This document shows, in pieces, positions 27,746-36,078 of a stretch of DNA of 64,000 nucleotides (its first letter is position 1; each line of letters starts with the position of its first letter). The DNA lies in assembly GCA_963778465.1 (NCBI GenBank), contig CAVZUK010000004.1, forward strand, positions 62,001 through 126,000, in the 5' to 3' direction. The translations under genes and the position numbers were made by a program. The stretch comes from CAVZBW01 sp963778465 (GTDB taxonomy: Bacteria; Actinomycetota; Acidimicrobiia; Acidimicrobiales; RAAP-2). A model generated the notes under the pieces. It saw only the letters and a program-made list of their open reading frames with translations, searched no databases and was not told the origin of the DNA.

Positions 27746-27773
27746 ACAAGACATCGATGGTTGTCAACACCTT
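27746..27773. promoter_or_regulatory. arsI/arsR intergenic dyad and arsI -35 candidate
   Basis: CATCGATG (27752-27759) is flanked by ACAA and TTGT in a near-symmetric arrangement. On the minus strand TTGACA (27762-27767) starts a possible arsI promoter with TAGCAT 15 nt on. A likely ArsR operator by position; the dyad is imperfect. Confidence 0.35.
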
Positions 27774-27839
27774 CTAGACTTGTGTACGTGGCGAATCGCA
27801 ATACACGCGGCGACGGCACCGGCGGGCAAGCCCGCAGCT

Positions 27840-28214
27840 GTGGTCACCGCTTCTCCGGCTCGCCGGGCCGCCCGGAGGGCGCAGGCCCTCGAGGATTGCT
27901 GCTCGCCGCTTGCTCTAGAGCCCCTCTCGGACGCCGCTGCGACCGAGTTAGCCGGCGCCTTCAAGGCCTTGGCGGACCCGGCCCGCCTGCGGCTGTTGTC
28001 GCTGATCCTGGCCCACGAGGACGGCGAGGCCTGCGTCTGTGACCTGAACGGGCCCATCGATCTCAGCCAACCGACCATCAGCCACCATCTGAAGATCCTG
28101 GCCGACGCCGGGCTCGTCGAGCGAGAGAAGCGCGGTGTCTGGGCCTACTACCGGGTCGTTTCGCCGGCCTTAGGGGCCCTCGCGCAAGCCCTCACCTTCG
28201 GCCCTCGCGGCTGA
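27840..28214 (+). CDS. arsR: ArsR/SmtB-family repressor of the arsenic genes
   Basis: About 124 residues from GTG 27840; winged helix with FKALADPARLRLLSLI, the metalloid-site motif EACVCDL at the start of the recognition region, and LSQPTISHHLKIL. An extra cysteine pair is in ALEDCCSPL near the N-terminus. In-frame starts up to 27741 exist but add unconserved residues. Divergent from arsI, as usual for arsenic operons, and should dissociate from DNA when As(III) binds. Confidence 0.88.
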   Translation: MVTASPARRAARRAQALEDCCSPLALEPLSDAAATELAGAFKALADPARLRLLSLILAHEDGEACVCDLNGPIDLSQPTISHHLKILADAGLVEREKRGVWAYYRVVSPALGALAQALTFGPRG

Positions 28215-28291
28215 CCGTTCTTTTCGCCGACAGCTTCCTACTCCCAATCCGCGCTGGTGGCCTCGACTTCCGAGGTGACCATCCGAACCAC

Positions 28292-28320
28292 TTGACACCG
28301 CCTCGCTCGTGCCCGATGCT
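28292..28320 (+). promoter_or_regulatory. Promoter candidate upstream of the universal stress protein
   Basis: TTGACA (28292-28297), 17 bp, GATGCT (28315-28320), ending about 40 nt before the ATG. Confidence 0.4.
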
Positions 28321-28361
28321 GCTAATCGACATATGTAAATGTGCCGATCTAGGGGTGGAAG

Positions 28362-28865
28362 ATGGCTGAGTCGCTCAGTGCCGAGGATCTGTCCACAGTG
28401 CCCGAATGGCGGATCGTAGTCGGCGTCGATGGCTCGAGGGCTTCGACGCACGCCCTCGACTGGGCCGTTCAAGCGGCCAGGCTCACCGGTGGTCACATCG
28501 ACGTCGTTCACGCGGCGAAGGCGCCGAGCCAGGTTCGGTTGCACGGGTACGCCAAGTCCTTCCACGAGGCAGCCCGAAAAGTCCTGGACGACGCCATCGC
28601 CGAGGTTAAAACCCTCGATGCAAACGTGTCGGTATCGGGTGCGATCGCCAGCTCTCGCCCTGCAGAGGCGCTCTTACGGGCCAGCCGTGGCGCCGAGTTC
28701 CTGGTCGTCGGCGCCCGCGGCCGGGGAGGTTTCCGGGGACTCGGGCTCGGATCCGTCGGTGAGCAGTGCGCCAACAACGCCCACTGCACCGTGATCATCG
28801 TTCGTGGCGAGCACAACGCAATGCCTCCTCGCCGTCGCCGCGGCGTCGTCTCTGATGGCGGCTGA
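28362..28865 (+). CDS. Universal stress protein (UspA family)
   Basis: 167 residues with the fold opening IVVGVDGSRASTHALDWA and the ATP-binding signature GARGRGGFRGLGLGS (G-x2-G-x9-G-S). The C-terminus is extended by a basic stretch PRRRRGV. It overlaps the next gene, a response regulator, by 11 nt, so the two are likely co-transcribed. A stress or energy-state role is general for the family. Confidence 0.9.
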   Translation: MAESLSAEDLSTVPEWRIVVGVDGSRASTHALDWAVQAARLTGGHIDVVHAAKAPSQVRLHGYAKSFHEAARKVLDDAIAEVKTLDANVSVSGAIASSRPAEALLRASRGAEFLVVGARGRGGFRGLGLGSVGEQCANNAHCTVIIVRGEHNAMPPRRRRGVVSDGG

Positions 28866-29622
28866 GGAGGCCGACCGCCAAGATCAGACCGCCGTCGCGC
28901 GCATCCTCGTTGTCGCCTCCGGTCTCGGCTATGCCGACTACATCGACCGATTCTTGACCGAGCAAGGCTTTGAGGTCGTCATTGCCAAGAACATCTCCGA
29001 GGGCTTCGAGCGGCTGGAAGAGTGGGCCCCTGACGCCGTGCTCCTCGAGGTTCTTCCGAGAGACCGCTCGGCGATGGATGCGTGTCGTCAAATCGTGGCC
29101 TTGACGAACGTTCCGGTGCTTCTCCTGGGAACGAGTGAGGACGAGCTGGAAGTGGTCCTCGGGCTCGAGCTCGGCGCGGCGGACTATTTCTCGAAGCCCT
29201 ATCGCTTTCGAGAGCTGGAGGCACGGCTCCGAGCTGTCCTGCGCCGGTCCGGGACCAAGCCCAGTCCTCGGGACGGTTCACGGGCCCGCACGAGGAATGT
29301 CTCCGTCGCCTTCGGCCCGGTGGAGTTGGACTTCGAGGGCCATCGCCTCTTTGTGGAGGGGAAGCTCGTCCACTTGTCTCGGCGAGAGTTTGACCTCCTC
29401 AGCACCCTGGCCTCACCCCCTGGTGTGGTGAGGACGCGAGAAGAGCTCATCGATCGCGTCTGGTCCGGCGTGGATCTGGCCGACACCCGCACGCTCGATA
29501 AGCACATCCGTCGCCTGCGCGACAAGATCGAACGGGATCCACGCCATCCCGAGTTCCTTGTCACGGTGCACTCGGTCGGGTACTGCCTGCATGACGACTT
29601 GATGGGCGGCTCGGGTCCCTAG
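28855..29622 (+). CDS. OmpR/PhoB-type response regulator with degenerate receiver
   Basis: 255 residues: receiver (about 15-130) and winged-helix output domain with LSRREFDLLSTLAS and DKHIRRLRDKI. The receiver lacks the acidic pair after strand 1 (ILVVASGLG where VEDE is usual) and has Glu where the phosphorylated Asp should be (VLLEVLP); the Thr and Lys (SKPY) remain. It may act without phosphorylation or mimic the active state. It lies directly upstream of pstSCAB; no kinase is nearby. ATG 28855 overlaps the Usp gene. Confidence 0.85.
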   Translation: MAAEEADRQDQTAVARILVVASGLGYADYIDRFLTEQGFEVVIAKNISEGFERLEEWAPDAVLLEVLPRDRSAMDACRQIVALTNVPVLLLGTSEDELEVVLGLELGAADYFSKPYRFRELEARLRAVLRRSGTKPSPRDGSRARTRNVSVAFGPVELDFEGHRLFVEGKLVHLSRREFDLLSTLASPPGVVRTREELIDRVWSGVDLADTRTLDKHIRRLRDKIERDPRHPEFLVTVHSVGYCLHDDLMGGSGP

Positions 29623-29649
29623 CCGTCGATCGAGTGTCATCAATCTTTT

Positions 29650-29663
29650 GGGAAAAGTTTCCC
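29650..29663. promoter_or_regulatory. Palindrome in the pstS leader
   Basis: GGGAAA-AG-TTTCCC, 28 nt after the regulator stop and followed by a C/T-rich run. Could be a weak terminator or an operator. Confidence 0.3.
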
Positions 29664-29666
29664 TTT

Positions 29667-29690
29667 CTGTCACCCACCGGTCGTAATTTC
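29667..29690 (+). promoter_or_regulatory. Pho-box-like direct repeat upstream of pstS copy 2
   Basis: CTGTCAC and CGGTCGT are spaced by 11 bp (GTC at 29669 and 29680), resembling half-sites bound by PhoB/PhoP-type regulators. The leader 29623-29902 is visibly richer in A+T and holds no gene. Confidence 0.35.
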
Positions 29691-29902
29691 GCAAAGTCAC
29701 AGATTTACGGTCGCCGATGCGACGGCAATCGACCGTTATCAATGCATCGGGGGTAGCGGTGGGTTGAGGAGGGAAGTCTGTGGCTTCCACGCGGTCGCAC
29801 AGGTCCCGCCCCGGGCCGGAGAGGGAGAACTCGGCCCGGTCACATCGGGTGTCGGGATGCCAGCAGTAGCTAGTCGTTCCATCAATTCGGAGGTATAACC
29901 CA

Positions 29903-31057
29903 GTGAGTAAGTGGCCCACCCGTACTGGCCAGTGGCGTAGAGCAAAGCGGCTCGTTCTCGCCAGCACCCTGATCGCGACCGGTGCCGCCGGCGTTCTCGC
30001 CGGCACCGCATCGGCAACGACCAAAGCCAAGGCGCCAACCGATCCGTATCTCGCGGCCGACCTCCAGGGTGCGAGCGGCAGTCTGACGGGCGCCGGCTCG
30101 ACCTTTGACCAGCCGTTCTTCACGAAGGCCTTCTACGAGTACAACCAGAAGAACTCCAAGGTCACAGTCAACTACGCCTCCATTGGCAGTGGAGGCGGCA
30201 TCGCCCAGTTCCAGGCCAATACCGTGAACTTCGGGGCAACCGATGTTCCCATGTCCCCCGCCGATATCGCCGGCGCCAAGGGGGGTCAGGTCCTCCAGGT
30301 ACCGGTCGCTTTGGGCGGTGAGGCAATCTCGTACAACTTGCCGGGCATCAAGGGTGGCCTGAAACTGACGCCATCGGTCTTGACCAGCATCTACCTCGGC
30401 AAGATCACCACGTGGAACAACCAGGCCATCAAGCGATTGAACCCCAGTCTCAACCTTCCCAGCAACAAGATCACCACGGTTCACCGAGCCGATGGCAGCG
30501 GCACCACGTACATCTTCACGGACTACCTGAGCACCGTTTCGACGGATTGGGAGAACGGACCGGGGGCGGGCAAGTCCGTCAACTGGCCCAACGGTGTCGC
30601 CGGTCAGGGCAACGAGGGAGTGGCCGGACTCATCAAGGACACGCCCTACTCGATCGGCTACGTCGAGCTGGCCTACGCCGTCCAGAACCAGTTCACCTAC
30701 GCGGCCATCCAGAACAAGGCCGGGAAATACGTGGAGCCCTCCGCGGCATCGGTAGCTGCCGACGCGGCCGAAAAGCCGAACATCACCGCTGTTGACTTCT
30801 CGATCGTCGACCAGCCCGGGGCCAAGAGCTACCCGATCTCCGGCTACAGCTGGGCGCTCGTGTACCAGCTCCAGACCAACCAGCAAACCGGCACGACCTT
30901 GGTCAAGGTCCTCGACTGGCTGACCCACGAGCCGGGGCAATCGATCGCCGGCTCGCTTGACTATGTGCCCCTGCCGGCGAACATCCAGCAGCTGGCACGG
31001 ACCACGCTGCTCCAGGTGACCGGGCCAGACGGCAAGACCATCCTGCTCACCAAGTAG
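29903..31057 (+). CDS. pstS: Phosphate ABC transporter substrate-binding protein PstS, copy 2
   Basis: 384 residues. N-terminal signal RLVLASTLIATGAAGVLAG with no lipobox Cys, then LTGAGSTFDQPFF, IGSGGGIAQFQ, NFGATDVPM and HRADGSGTTYIFTDYL, the oxyanion-binding elements. GTG 29903 has GGAGG 9 nt upstream. It heads pstSCAB with a 20-nt gap to pstC. It is clearly homologous to the copy at 23.8 kb but not identical. Absence of a lipid anchor in both copies leaves retention at the cell surface unexplained. Confidence 0.94.
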   Translation: MSKWPTRTGQWRRAKRLVLASTLIATGAAGVLAGTASATTKAKAPTDPYLAADLQGASGSLTGAGSTFDQPFFTKAFYEYNQKNSKVTVNYASIGSGGGIAQFQANTVNFGATDVPMSPADIAGAKGGQVLQVPVALGGEAISYNLPGIKGGLKLTPSVLTSIYLGKITTWNNQAIKRLNPSLNLPSNKITTVHRADGSGTTYIFTDYLSTVSTDWENGPGAGKSVNWPNGVAGQGNEGVAGLIKDTPYSIGYVELAYAVQNQFTYAAIQNKAGKYVEPSAASVAADAAEKPNITAVDFSIVDQPGAKSYPISGYSWALVYQLQTNQQTGTTLVKVLDWLTHEPGQSIAGSLDYVPLPANIQQLARTTLLQVTGPDGKTILLTK

Positions 31058-31077
31058 CCGGCCGCAAAGAAATACCC

Positions 31078-32055
31078 ATGAGTCAGTCGGTCATCCACAA
31101 GGGCACCGCGGGACGGAGGTTTCGCCTTCCCGCGGTGCCCGACCGGCTCTTTCGCGTCTTCCTGGTCGCTGTTGCCCTGCTCTTTCTCGCCATCTGCGTT
31201 GCGCTGGTGGTGGTCATGGTCAACCAGGCTCGACCCTCCTTCGCCCACTTCGGCATCTGGAACTTCATCACGGGCACGACCTGGGATCCCGTCCACGGCA
31301 AGTACGGGGCCCTGCCCTTCATCGTGGGCACGCTCGAGACCACGGCGATCGCCATGGTCCTGGCCATCCCGATCGGGCTCGGAACCGCCCTCTCGCTCGT
31401 TCACGTCGTCCCCGGCCGCCTCCGGACCCCCCTGTCCACCGGGGTCGAGCTCTTGGCGGCCGTACCGAGCGTGGTCTACGGCTTGTGGGCGTTGCTCGTG
31501 CTGGCACCATGGATGAGCTCGGTCATCGAGCCAGGCCTTGCGGGGATCACGGGCGGTACCGGTCCCTTCAGTGGCGCGTACCTGGGCGTCGGCCTCCTGC
31601 TCGCCGGCCTCATCTTGTTCGTCATGGTCCTGCCCACCATGGTGGCCATCTCTCGTGACGTGATCGCGGCGGTGCCCAACGACCAGATCGAGGGCGCCTA
31701 CGCATTGGGCGCGACCAAGTGGCAGGTGCTTTGGCGTGTGGTGCTCCCCAACGCCCGTATCGGCCTGCTCGGTGCCGTGACCTTGGCCACCGGACGGGCC
31801 CTTGGAGAGACCATCGCGGTGGCCATGGTCATCGGCAACTCCACCACCATCGCCCACTCCCTGTTCTCTCCAGCCTCCACCTTGGCTTCGATCATCGCCA
31901 ACCAGTTCACCGAGGCCACCGAACCCTTCCACCTGTCCTCGCTCATCGCCTGCGGGGTGATCCTGATGGCGGTCGCCATCATCGTGAACGTCATCGCCCG
32001 TCTGCTGGTGCGTTCGGTGGGGAGCCGAGGCACGTCGTCGGTGGCGGTCGCATGA
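31078..32055 (+). CDS. pstC: Phosphate ABC transporter permease PstC
   Basis: 325 residues, six predicted membrane helices, and the binding-protein-dependent permease loop EGAYALGATKWQVLWRVVLP that contacts PstB. The N-terminal family segment IWNFITGTTWDP is present. The stop overlaps the pstA start (ATGA). Confidence 0.94.
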   Translation: MSQSVIHKGTAGRRFRLPAVPDRLFRVFLVAVALLFLAICVALVVVMVNQARPSFAHFGIWNFITGTTWDPVHGKYGALPFIVGTLETTAIAMVLAIPIGLGTALSLVHVVPGRLRTPLSTGVELLAAVPSVVYGLWALLVLAPWMSSVIEPGLAGITGGTGPFSGAYLGVGLLLAGLILFVMVLPTMVAISRDVIAAVPNDQIEGAYALGATKWQVLWRVVLPNARIGLLGAVTLATGRALGETIAVAMVIGNSTTIAHSLFSPASTLASIIANQFTEATEPFHLSSLIACGVILMAVAIIVNVIARLLVRSVGSRGTSSVAVA

Positions 32056-32957
32056 CCACCGTTCCCGTTCCCGATCCGGTGGTGGTGCGGCGAAGCGAAA
32101 TCCAGCGCATCGCCGCTGACACCCAGAACCGCCGCAAGGTGTACTCGAAGGTGGCACTGAGCGTCTGTGGACTGTTCCTCTTGGTGGCCCTGGTGCCCCT
32201 GGTGGCGGTTATCGTCTACACCTTCGCAAGGGGCATCCACGCGTGGTCGGTGGACTTCTTCACCCACTTGCCGACGCCTCAGGGCATTCCCGGTGGCGGT
32301 ATCTGGAATGCCATCGTCGGGTCGCTCATCATCGACGGGATCGCGGCGGCCGCCGCCATCCCCTTTGGCATCCTGGCGGGGTTGTTCTTGGCCCAGTCGG
32401 ACGGGCGCTTCGGGGCGGGCGTTCGCTTCACGGCGGACGTCATGTCGGGCGTGCCGTCGATCATCATCGCCATCTTCGCCTACGCCGTCTTGGTCAAGCC
32501 GCTCGGGCACTTCTCGGCCATCGCCGGGAGCTTCGCCATCGGCGTGTTGATGCTACCCATCATCATGCGGGCCAGCGAAACCGCCATCCGATCAGTGCCC
32601 GGATCGCTGACCGAAGCCGGTCTGGCCCTCGGGGCGCGCCACGTCTCGGTCTCGCTTCGAGTCATCGTGCCCACCGCTTTGCCGGGACTGATCACGGCCG
32701 TCCTGTTGGCGGTGGCCCGCGGGGTCGGCGAAACGGCGCCCCTCCTGTTCACCGCCATTGGCAGCCAATACCTCGAGACCAATCCCCTCAAGGCCATGTC
32801 GGCGCTACCGCTCGTCGTCTACCAGAATGGCATCCAGGCGTACCCCGACCTCCAACAGACCGCCTGGGGCACCGCGCTCTTCCTGATCTGCGTGGTATTC
32901 GTGCTCAGTGTGAGCGCCCGGATCATCTCAGCGTTCATGCGAAGGGAGAAGCGATGA
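32052..32957 (+). CDS. pstA: Phosphate ABC transporter permease PstA
   Basis: 301 residues with six membrane helices and the EAA-like loop SLTEAGLALGARHVSVSLRV; the strand pair GGGIWNAIVGSL and the PSIIIAIFAY helix are typical. ATG 32052 overlaps the pstC stop, and its own stop overlaps the pstB start, so the permease-ATPase set is translationally coupled. Confidence 0.94.
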   Translation: MTTVPVPDPVVVRRSEIQRIAADTQNRRKVYSKVALSVCGLFLLVALVPLVAVIVYTFARGIHAWSVDFFTHLPTPQGIPGGGIWNAIVGSLIIDGIAAAAAIPFGILAGLFLAQSDGRFGAGVRFTADVMSGVPSIIIAIFAYAVLVKPLGHFSAIAGSFAIGVLMLPIIMRASETAIRSVPGSLTEAGLALGARHVSVSLRVIVPTALPGLITAVLLAVARGVGETAPLLFTAIGSQYLETNPLKAMSALPLVVYQNGIQAYPDLQQTAWGTALFLICVVFVLSVSARIISAFMRREKR

Positions 32958-33808
32958 CCGATCCCACCACCGACGCCGAACAGACGACGGGGCTGGGCCA
33001 AGCCACCGAATCCGCCCTTAGCCCCGCCGAGCCCCATACCCCGATCATGCGACTTCGGGACGTGACGGTGGCCTTCAACAAGCGGCCCGCCGTGCGTAAC
33101 GTCAGCTTCGACATTCCCCAGCACCAGATCACGGCACTGATCGGACCATCGGGCTCGGGTAAGACCACGCTCTTGCGCTGTCTCAACCGCATGCACGACC
33201 TCACTCGGGCGGCCGCGGTGACCGGGGAGGTTTTCCTCGGCCAGACCGACGTCTACGACGGCAAGATGAGTGCCACCCTCCTTCGCTCTCGGGTGGGAAT
33301 GGTCTTCCAGCGGCCCAATCCGTTCCCGACCATGAGCATCTACGACAACGTGGTCTCGGGCCTCCGTTTCAACGGCGTCCGAAAGAAGGCGCTCCTGAAC
33401 GAAGCCGCGGAGTCGGCCCTGATCGCGGCGGCCCTCTGGGACAGTGTCCGCGGCCGGCTCAAGGCCAGCGCCAGCACCCTCTCGGGCGGCGAGCAGCAGC
33501 GTTTGTGCATCGCACGCTCGCTCGCCGTGGAGCCCGAGGTTCTCCTCATGGACGAGCCGACCTCGTCCCTCGACCCGATTGCCACCAAGCGCATCGAAGA
33601 GCTCCTGGACGAGCTCAAGTCTCGGGTCACCATCGTGATCGTCACCCACAACATGCAACAGGCCATGCGGGTCTCGGATTTCTGCTGCTTCCTCTTGATG
33701 GGTGATGACAAGGCTGGTGAATTGATCGAGGCGTCGGCAACCACCGCCATGTTCGACAAACCAGAGGACCCTCGAACCCTCGACTACATCAACGGACGTT
33801 TCGGATGA
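32954..33808 (+). CDS. pstB: Phosphate ABC transporter ATP-binding protein PstB
   Basis: 284 residues with Walker A GPSGSGKTTLLRCLNRM, Q-loop FQRPNPFPTMSIYDNV, signature LSGGEQQRLCIARSLA, Walker B LLMDEPTSSLDP and the switch histidine in THNMQQAMRVSD. All elements for ATP hydrolysis are intact. Overlaps pstA and the following regulator by ATGA. No phoU follows, unlike most pst operons. Confidence 0.95.
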   Translation: MTDPTTDAEQTTGLGQATESALSPAEPHTPIMRLRDVTVAFNKRPAVRNVSFDIPQHQITALIGPSGSGKTTLLRCLNRMHDLTRAAAVTGEVFLGQTDVYDGKMSATLLRSRVGMVFQRPNPFPTMSIYDNVVSGLRFNGVRKKALLNEAAESALIAAALWDSVRGRLKASASTLSGGEQQRLCIARSLAVEPEVLLMDEPTSSLDPIATKRIEELLDELKSRVTIVIVTHNMQQAMRVSDFCCFLLMGDDKAGELIEASATTAMFDKPEDPRTLDYINGRFG

Positions 33809-34575
33809 TTGAGGCACGCACCATGACCGCACTCTCCCCTGCTCCCGGTACAAGTGCCATCGAGAGATCGCCCGCGCATGGCGAACATCCTCTGAGGATC
33901 CTGCTGATCCAACGGCCCACGTCTGATTCCGAGGCGCTCGAGGGCCTCCTCAACAGAGACGGCCATAGCGTACGGCGAGCCAGCAGCGATCCCGCGGCGT
34001 TGGGGCTTCTCAATAGTTGGCAGCCAGCCCTGATATTGCTCGACCTGTCGAATAGTGATGGTCTCGGGCTCGAGACCTGCCGCATGATCCACTCGAGGAC
34101 CGACACACCCATCGTGCTGCTCGTCTCGCCCGGCGGCGAAGCTCATGTCTTGGTCGGGCTAGAGCTCGGTGCCGTCGACTACCTCACTCGTCCCCTCGAT
34201 CCTGAGGAACTGCGACTTCGGATCGCCGTCGCCACTCGCTCCGGGCTGCCGGTCCGTGACGAGATCATCGAAGTGGGTCCGGTCGCAGTTCATATGGCTC
34301 GACGAGAGGTGTTCGTTCGTGGCAACCGAGTACATGTTCCACGACTGGAGTACGAACTTCTGTGTGCCCTCATCCTCAGGCCCGGACGCATTCGGACACG
34401 TGAGGAGCTCTTGCAAGAGGTCTGGTCTGACTCGCCACCGGAAACCAAGACCCTTGAGGTTCACATCCGAAGGCTTCGGCAAAAGGTCGAGGAGAACTTC
34501 CACGAGCCTCGCCATGTCATCACTGTGCGGGGCGTTGGGTACTACTTCGATCCCAGCGACAGCATCAGTTCTTGA
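33805..34575 (+). CDS. OmpR/PhoB-type response regulator with degenerate receiver, last gene of the pst operon
   Basis: 256 residues. Receiver (about 30-140) plus winged helix (LEYELLCALILRPGRIRTRE, HIRRLRQKVEE, RGVGYYF). The phospho-acceptor Asp is kept (ILLDLSNSDG), but the acidic pair is replaced (ILLIQRP) and the conserved Lys is Arg (LTRPL). The ATG overlaps the pstB stop, so it is co-translated with the transporter. Together with the regulator at 28.9 kb it brackets the pst genes; a phosphate-related, kinase-independent control loop is inferred. Confidence 0.85.
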   Translation: MIEARTMTALSPAPGTSAIERSPAHGEHPLRILLIQRPTSDSEALEGLLNRDGHSVRRASSDPAALGLLNSWQPALILLDLSNSDGLGLETCRMIHSRTDTPIVLLVSPGGEAHVLVGLELGAVDYLTRPLDPEELRLRIAVATRSGLPVRDEIIEVGPVAVHMARREVFVRGNRVHVPRLEYELLCALILRPGRIRTREELLQEVWSDSPPETKTLEVHIRRLRQKVEENFHEPRHVITVRGVGYYFDPSDSISS

Positions 34576-34880
34576 GGGATGAGAGGTCGTCTTTTTGCGG
34601 GGCGCTTGCATCGGGTGGCGCTCGAGCGGCTCGAGGCCCCAGCCCACTCCGGGCACCTCATGCCAGGTTACCCACCGGGTCGAGGCAACGAAGACCGGGC
34701 CCATCCTGACGTCCGGGCAATGCCTCGCCACTATCGCAACTGGGTTCCATCGTCTTCGCCGAAGTGACAATTCCGCCAAACCGGATCGAAGGTTGACCGA
34801 ACCATTCATCGCCCCAAGGGCGACGTCGCGAGGATGGGCCCGATCATTCCCAGCGCCGTCCTTTTGCCTCCGGGCCGGTA
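34576..34880. other. Start of a gene-free stretch after the pst operon
   Basis: No convincing reading frame on either strand between the second regulator and the second arsR (34576-35263); possible frames have no recognisable motif. The only structure seen is the direct-repeat cluster listed at 34883-34928. Confidence 0.5.
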
Positions 34881-34882
34881 AC

Positions 34883-34928
34883 GTTTCGCCGACACAGAGG
34901 TGAACGTTCGCCAAATTGTCGCCAAATT
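34883..34928 (+). promoter_or_regulatory. PHO-box-like cluster of 11-bp direct repeats
   Basis: GTTCGCC (34906-34912) and TGTCGCC (34917-34923) are spaced like PhoP/RegX3 half-sites (7-4-7); TCGCCAAATT occurs twice 11 bp apart; a further TTCGCC lies 22 bp upstream, and GGTGAAC (34899-34905) is the reverse complement of GTTCACC. The target gene is not evident. Confidence 0.45.
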
Positions 34929-35263
34929 CCCGGTTAACAACAAGCCCTGCACGCCCGGCGAATAGGAGGGGGCTGGTCACCGGCCGCGACGTCACCGTCT
35001 CCCTCGATCGAACGGCCTTTCTCAAACCCGCGCCGTCCTAGCTCCCCTACCAGGAGATCCTGCGGCCGGTCGGATGAGCCGACCAAACGAAGCACCGTGA
35101 GCCTCGGCTCGGTCAGTGGGCCAAGTGCCCCGGCTCCCTCCGTTGAGCGCTCACCACGAGTCCAAAATCGCCCGATGGCTCTTTCGACACCCGCTGATAC
35201 ATTCACGACCTTGAGTTTGCTTTAGATCGTTAGATCGACATCCACCAATCCAAGGTTTGAATA

Positions 35264-35614
35264 GTGGTAGCGAAGCGAGCCACCAAGAGGTCTAAGGCGA
35301 GCAGGGACGACCTGGTTTGTGGTTCGGTCATCGACGCGCCGCTGAAGGCGGCTGAGGCGGTCGAGCTGGCGAAAGTATTGGCGGCCTTGGGCGATCCCGT
35401 GCGGCTGATGCTGGTTTCCCTGGTCGCTTCTCAAACCGAGGTGTGCTCTTGCGATCTCGAGGTACCGCTGGGAAAGAGCCAGCCAACGGTCTCGCATCAC
35501 ACCAAGATCTTGGCCGAAGCCGGCATCATCGCAGGGGAGAAGCGCGGGCGTTGGGTCTGGTGGCATGTCGTTCCGGACCGTTTGGCGACCGTGCGAAAGG
35601 CCCTCGGTGGATAG
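35264..35614 (+). CDS. arsR: ArsR-family metalloid-responsive repressor, copy 2
   Basis: 116 residues with a lysine/arginine-rich start, VLAALGDPVRLMLVSLVAS, the thiol-site motif EVCSCDLEVP and GKSQPTVSHHTKIL. A second, distinct ArsR about 7.4 kb from the first. GTG 35264 follows a TAGATCG direct repeat (35223-35235) that could be its operator. No arsenic effector gene is next to it; downstream is only a beta-helix fragment. Confidence 0.85.
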   Translation: MVAKRATKRSKASRDDLVCGSVIDAPLKAAEAVELAKVLAALGDPVRLMLVSLVASQTEVCSCDLEVPLGKSQPTVSHHTKILAEAGIIAGEKRGRWVWWHVVPDRLATVRKALGG

Positions 35615-35736
35615 CCACTCTCGCGTGGGGAGCGGCATCATGGGGTCCCGAGTAGCTGGCGCGTGGTCGGTTGCGACGGTGGGAGCGGCAACCTGGTCAA
35701 GGTGAGTACCTCGCGGGGGATCGCCAAACAACTTCG

Positions 35737-36011
35737 GAGCCACTCTCCGCCTCCTCAGCAGTCCGGTGACCGGCAACAAGGTGATCGCCGTCAATCAGGC
35801 AGCTGAGGGCGGGGGAATCTATAACGGCACCGCTCAGGCATCCTCGAGTGCTTCCAGCGTGTCGGGCAATGTTGTCGATGGCGGTCCGGGCACGGGGGGT
35901 GACATCTTCAACGCGCCGGGAGGCTCAGTCCTCCTGGGCGAGAGTCCCGTGGACCCGAACCAGCCCAACAACTGCGCCCCTCCAGGCAGCGTCGCCACCT
36001 GCAGCGGCTGA
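35737..36011 (+). pseudogene. C-terminal fragment of a beta-helix repeat protein
   Basis: Reads ATLRLLSSPVTGNKV, EGGGIYNGTAQASSSAS and ends PNNCAPPGSVATCSG, the same tail as the genes at 18.0 and 22.3 kb. Signal peptide and most repeats are missing and no start codon with a ribosome site is seen. Confidence 0.6.
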
Positions 36012-36078
36012 GTGCAACCATGCCACGGCCTTCCCGGCGCTCATAGTCTCGCCAAAGCTGGCCGCTCGGGTCTTTTGC

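Noticed and set aside
34934..35206. Minus-strand 90-residue open frame as a gene
   Set aside because: No ribosome site, no motif and it overlies the putative regulatory stretch; composition fits a chance frame.
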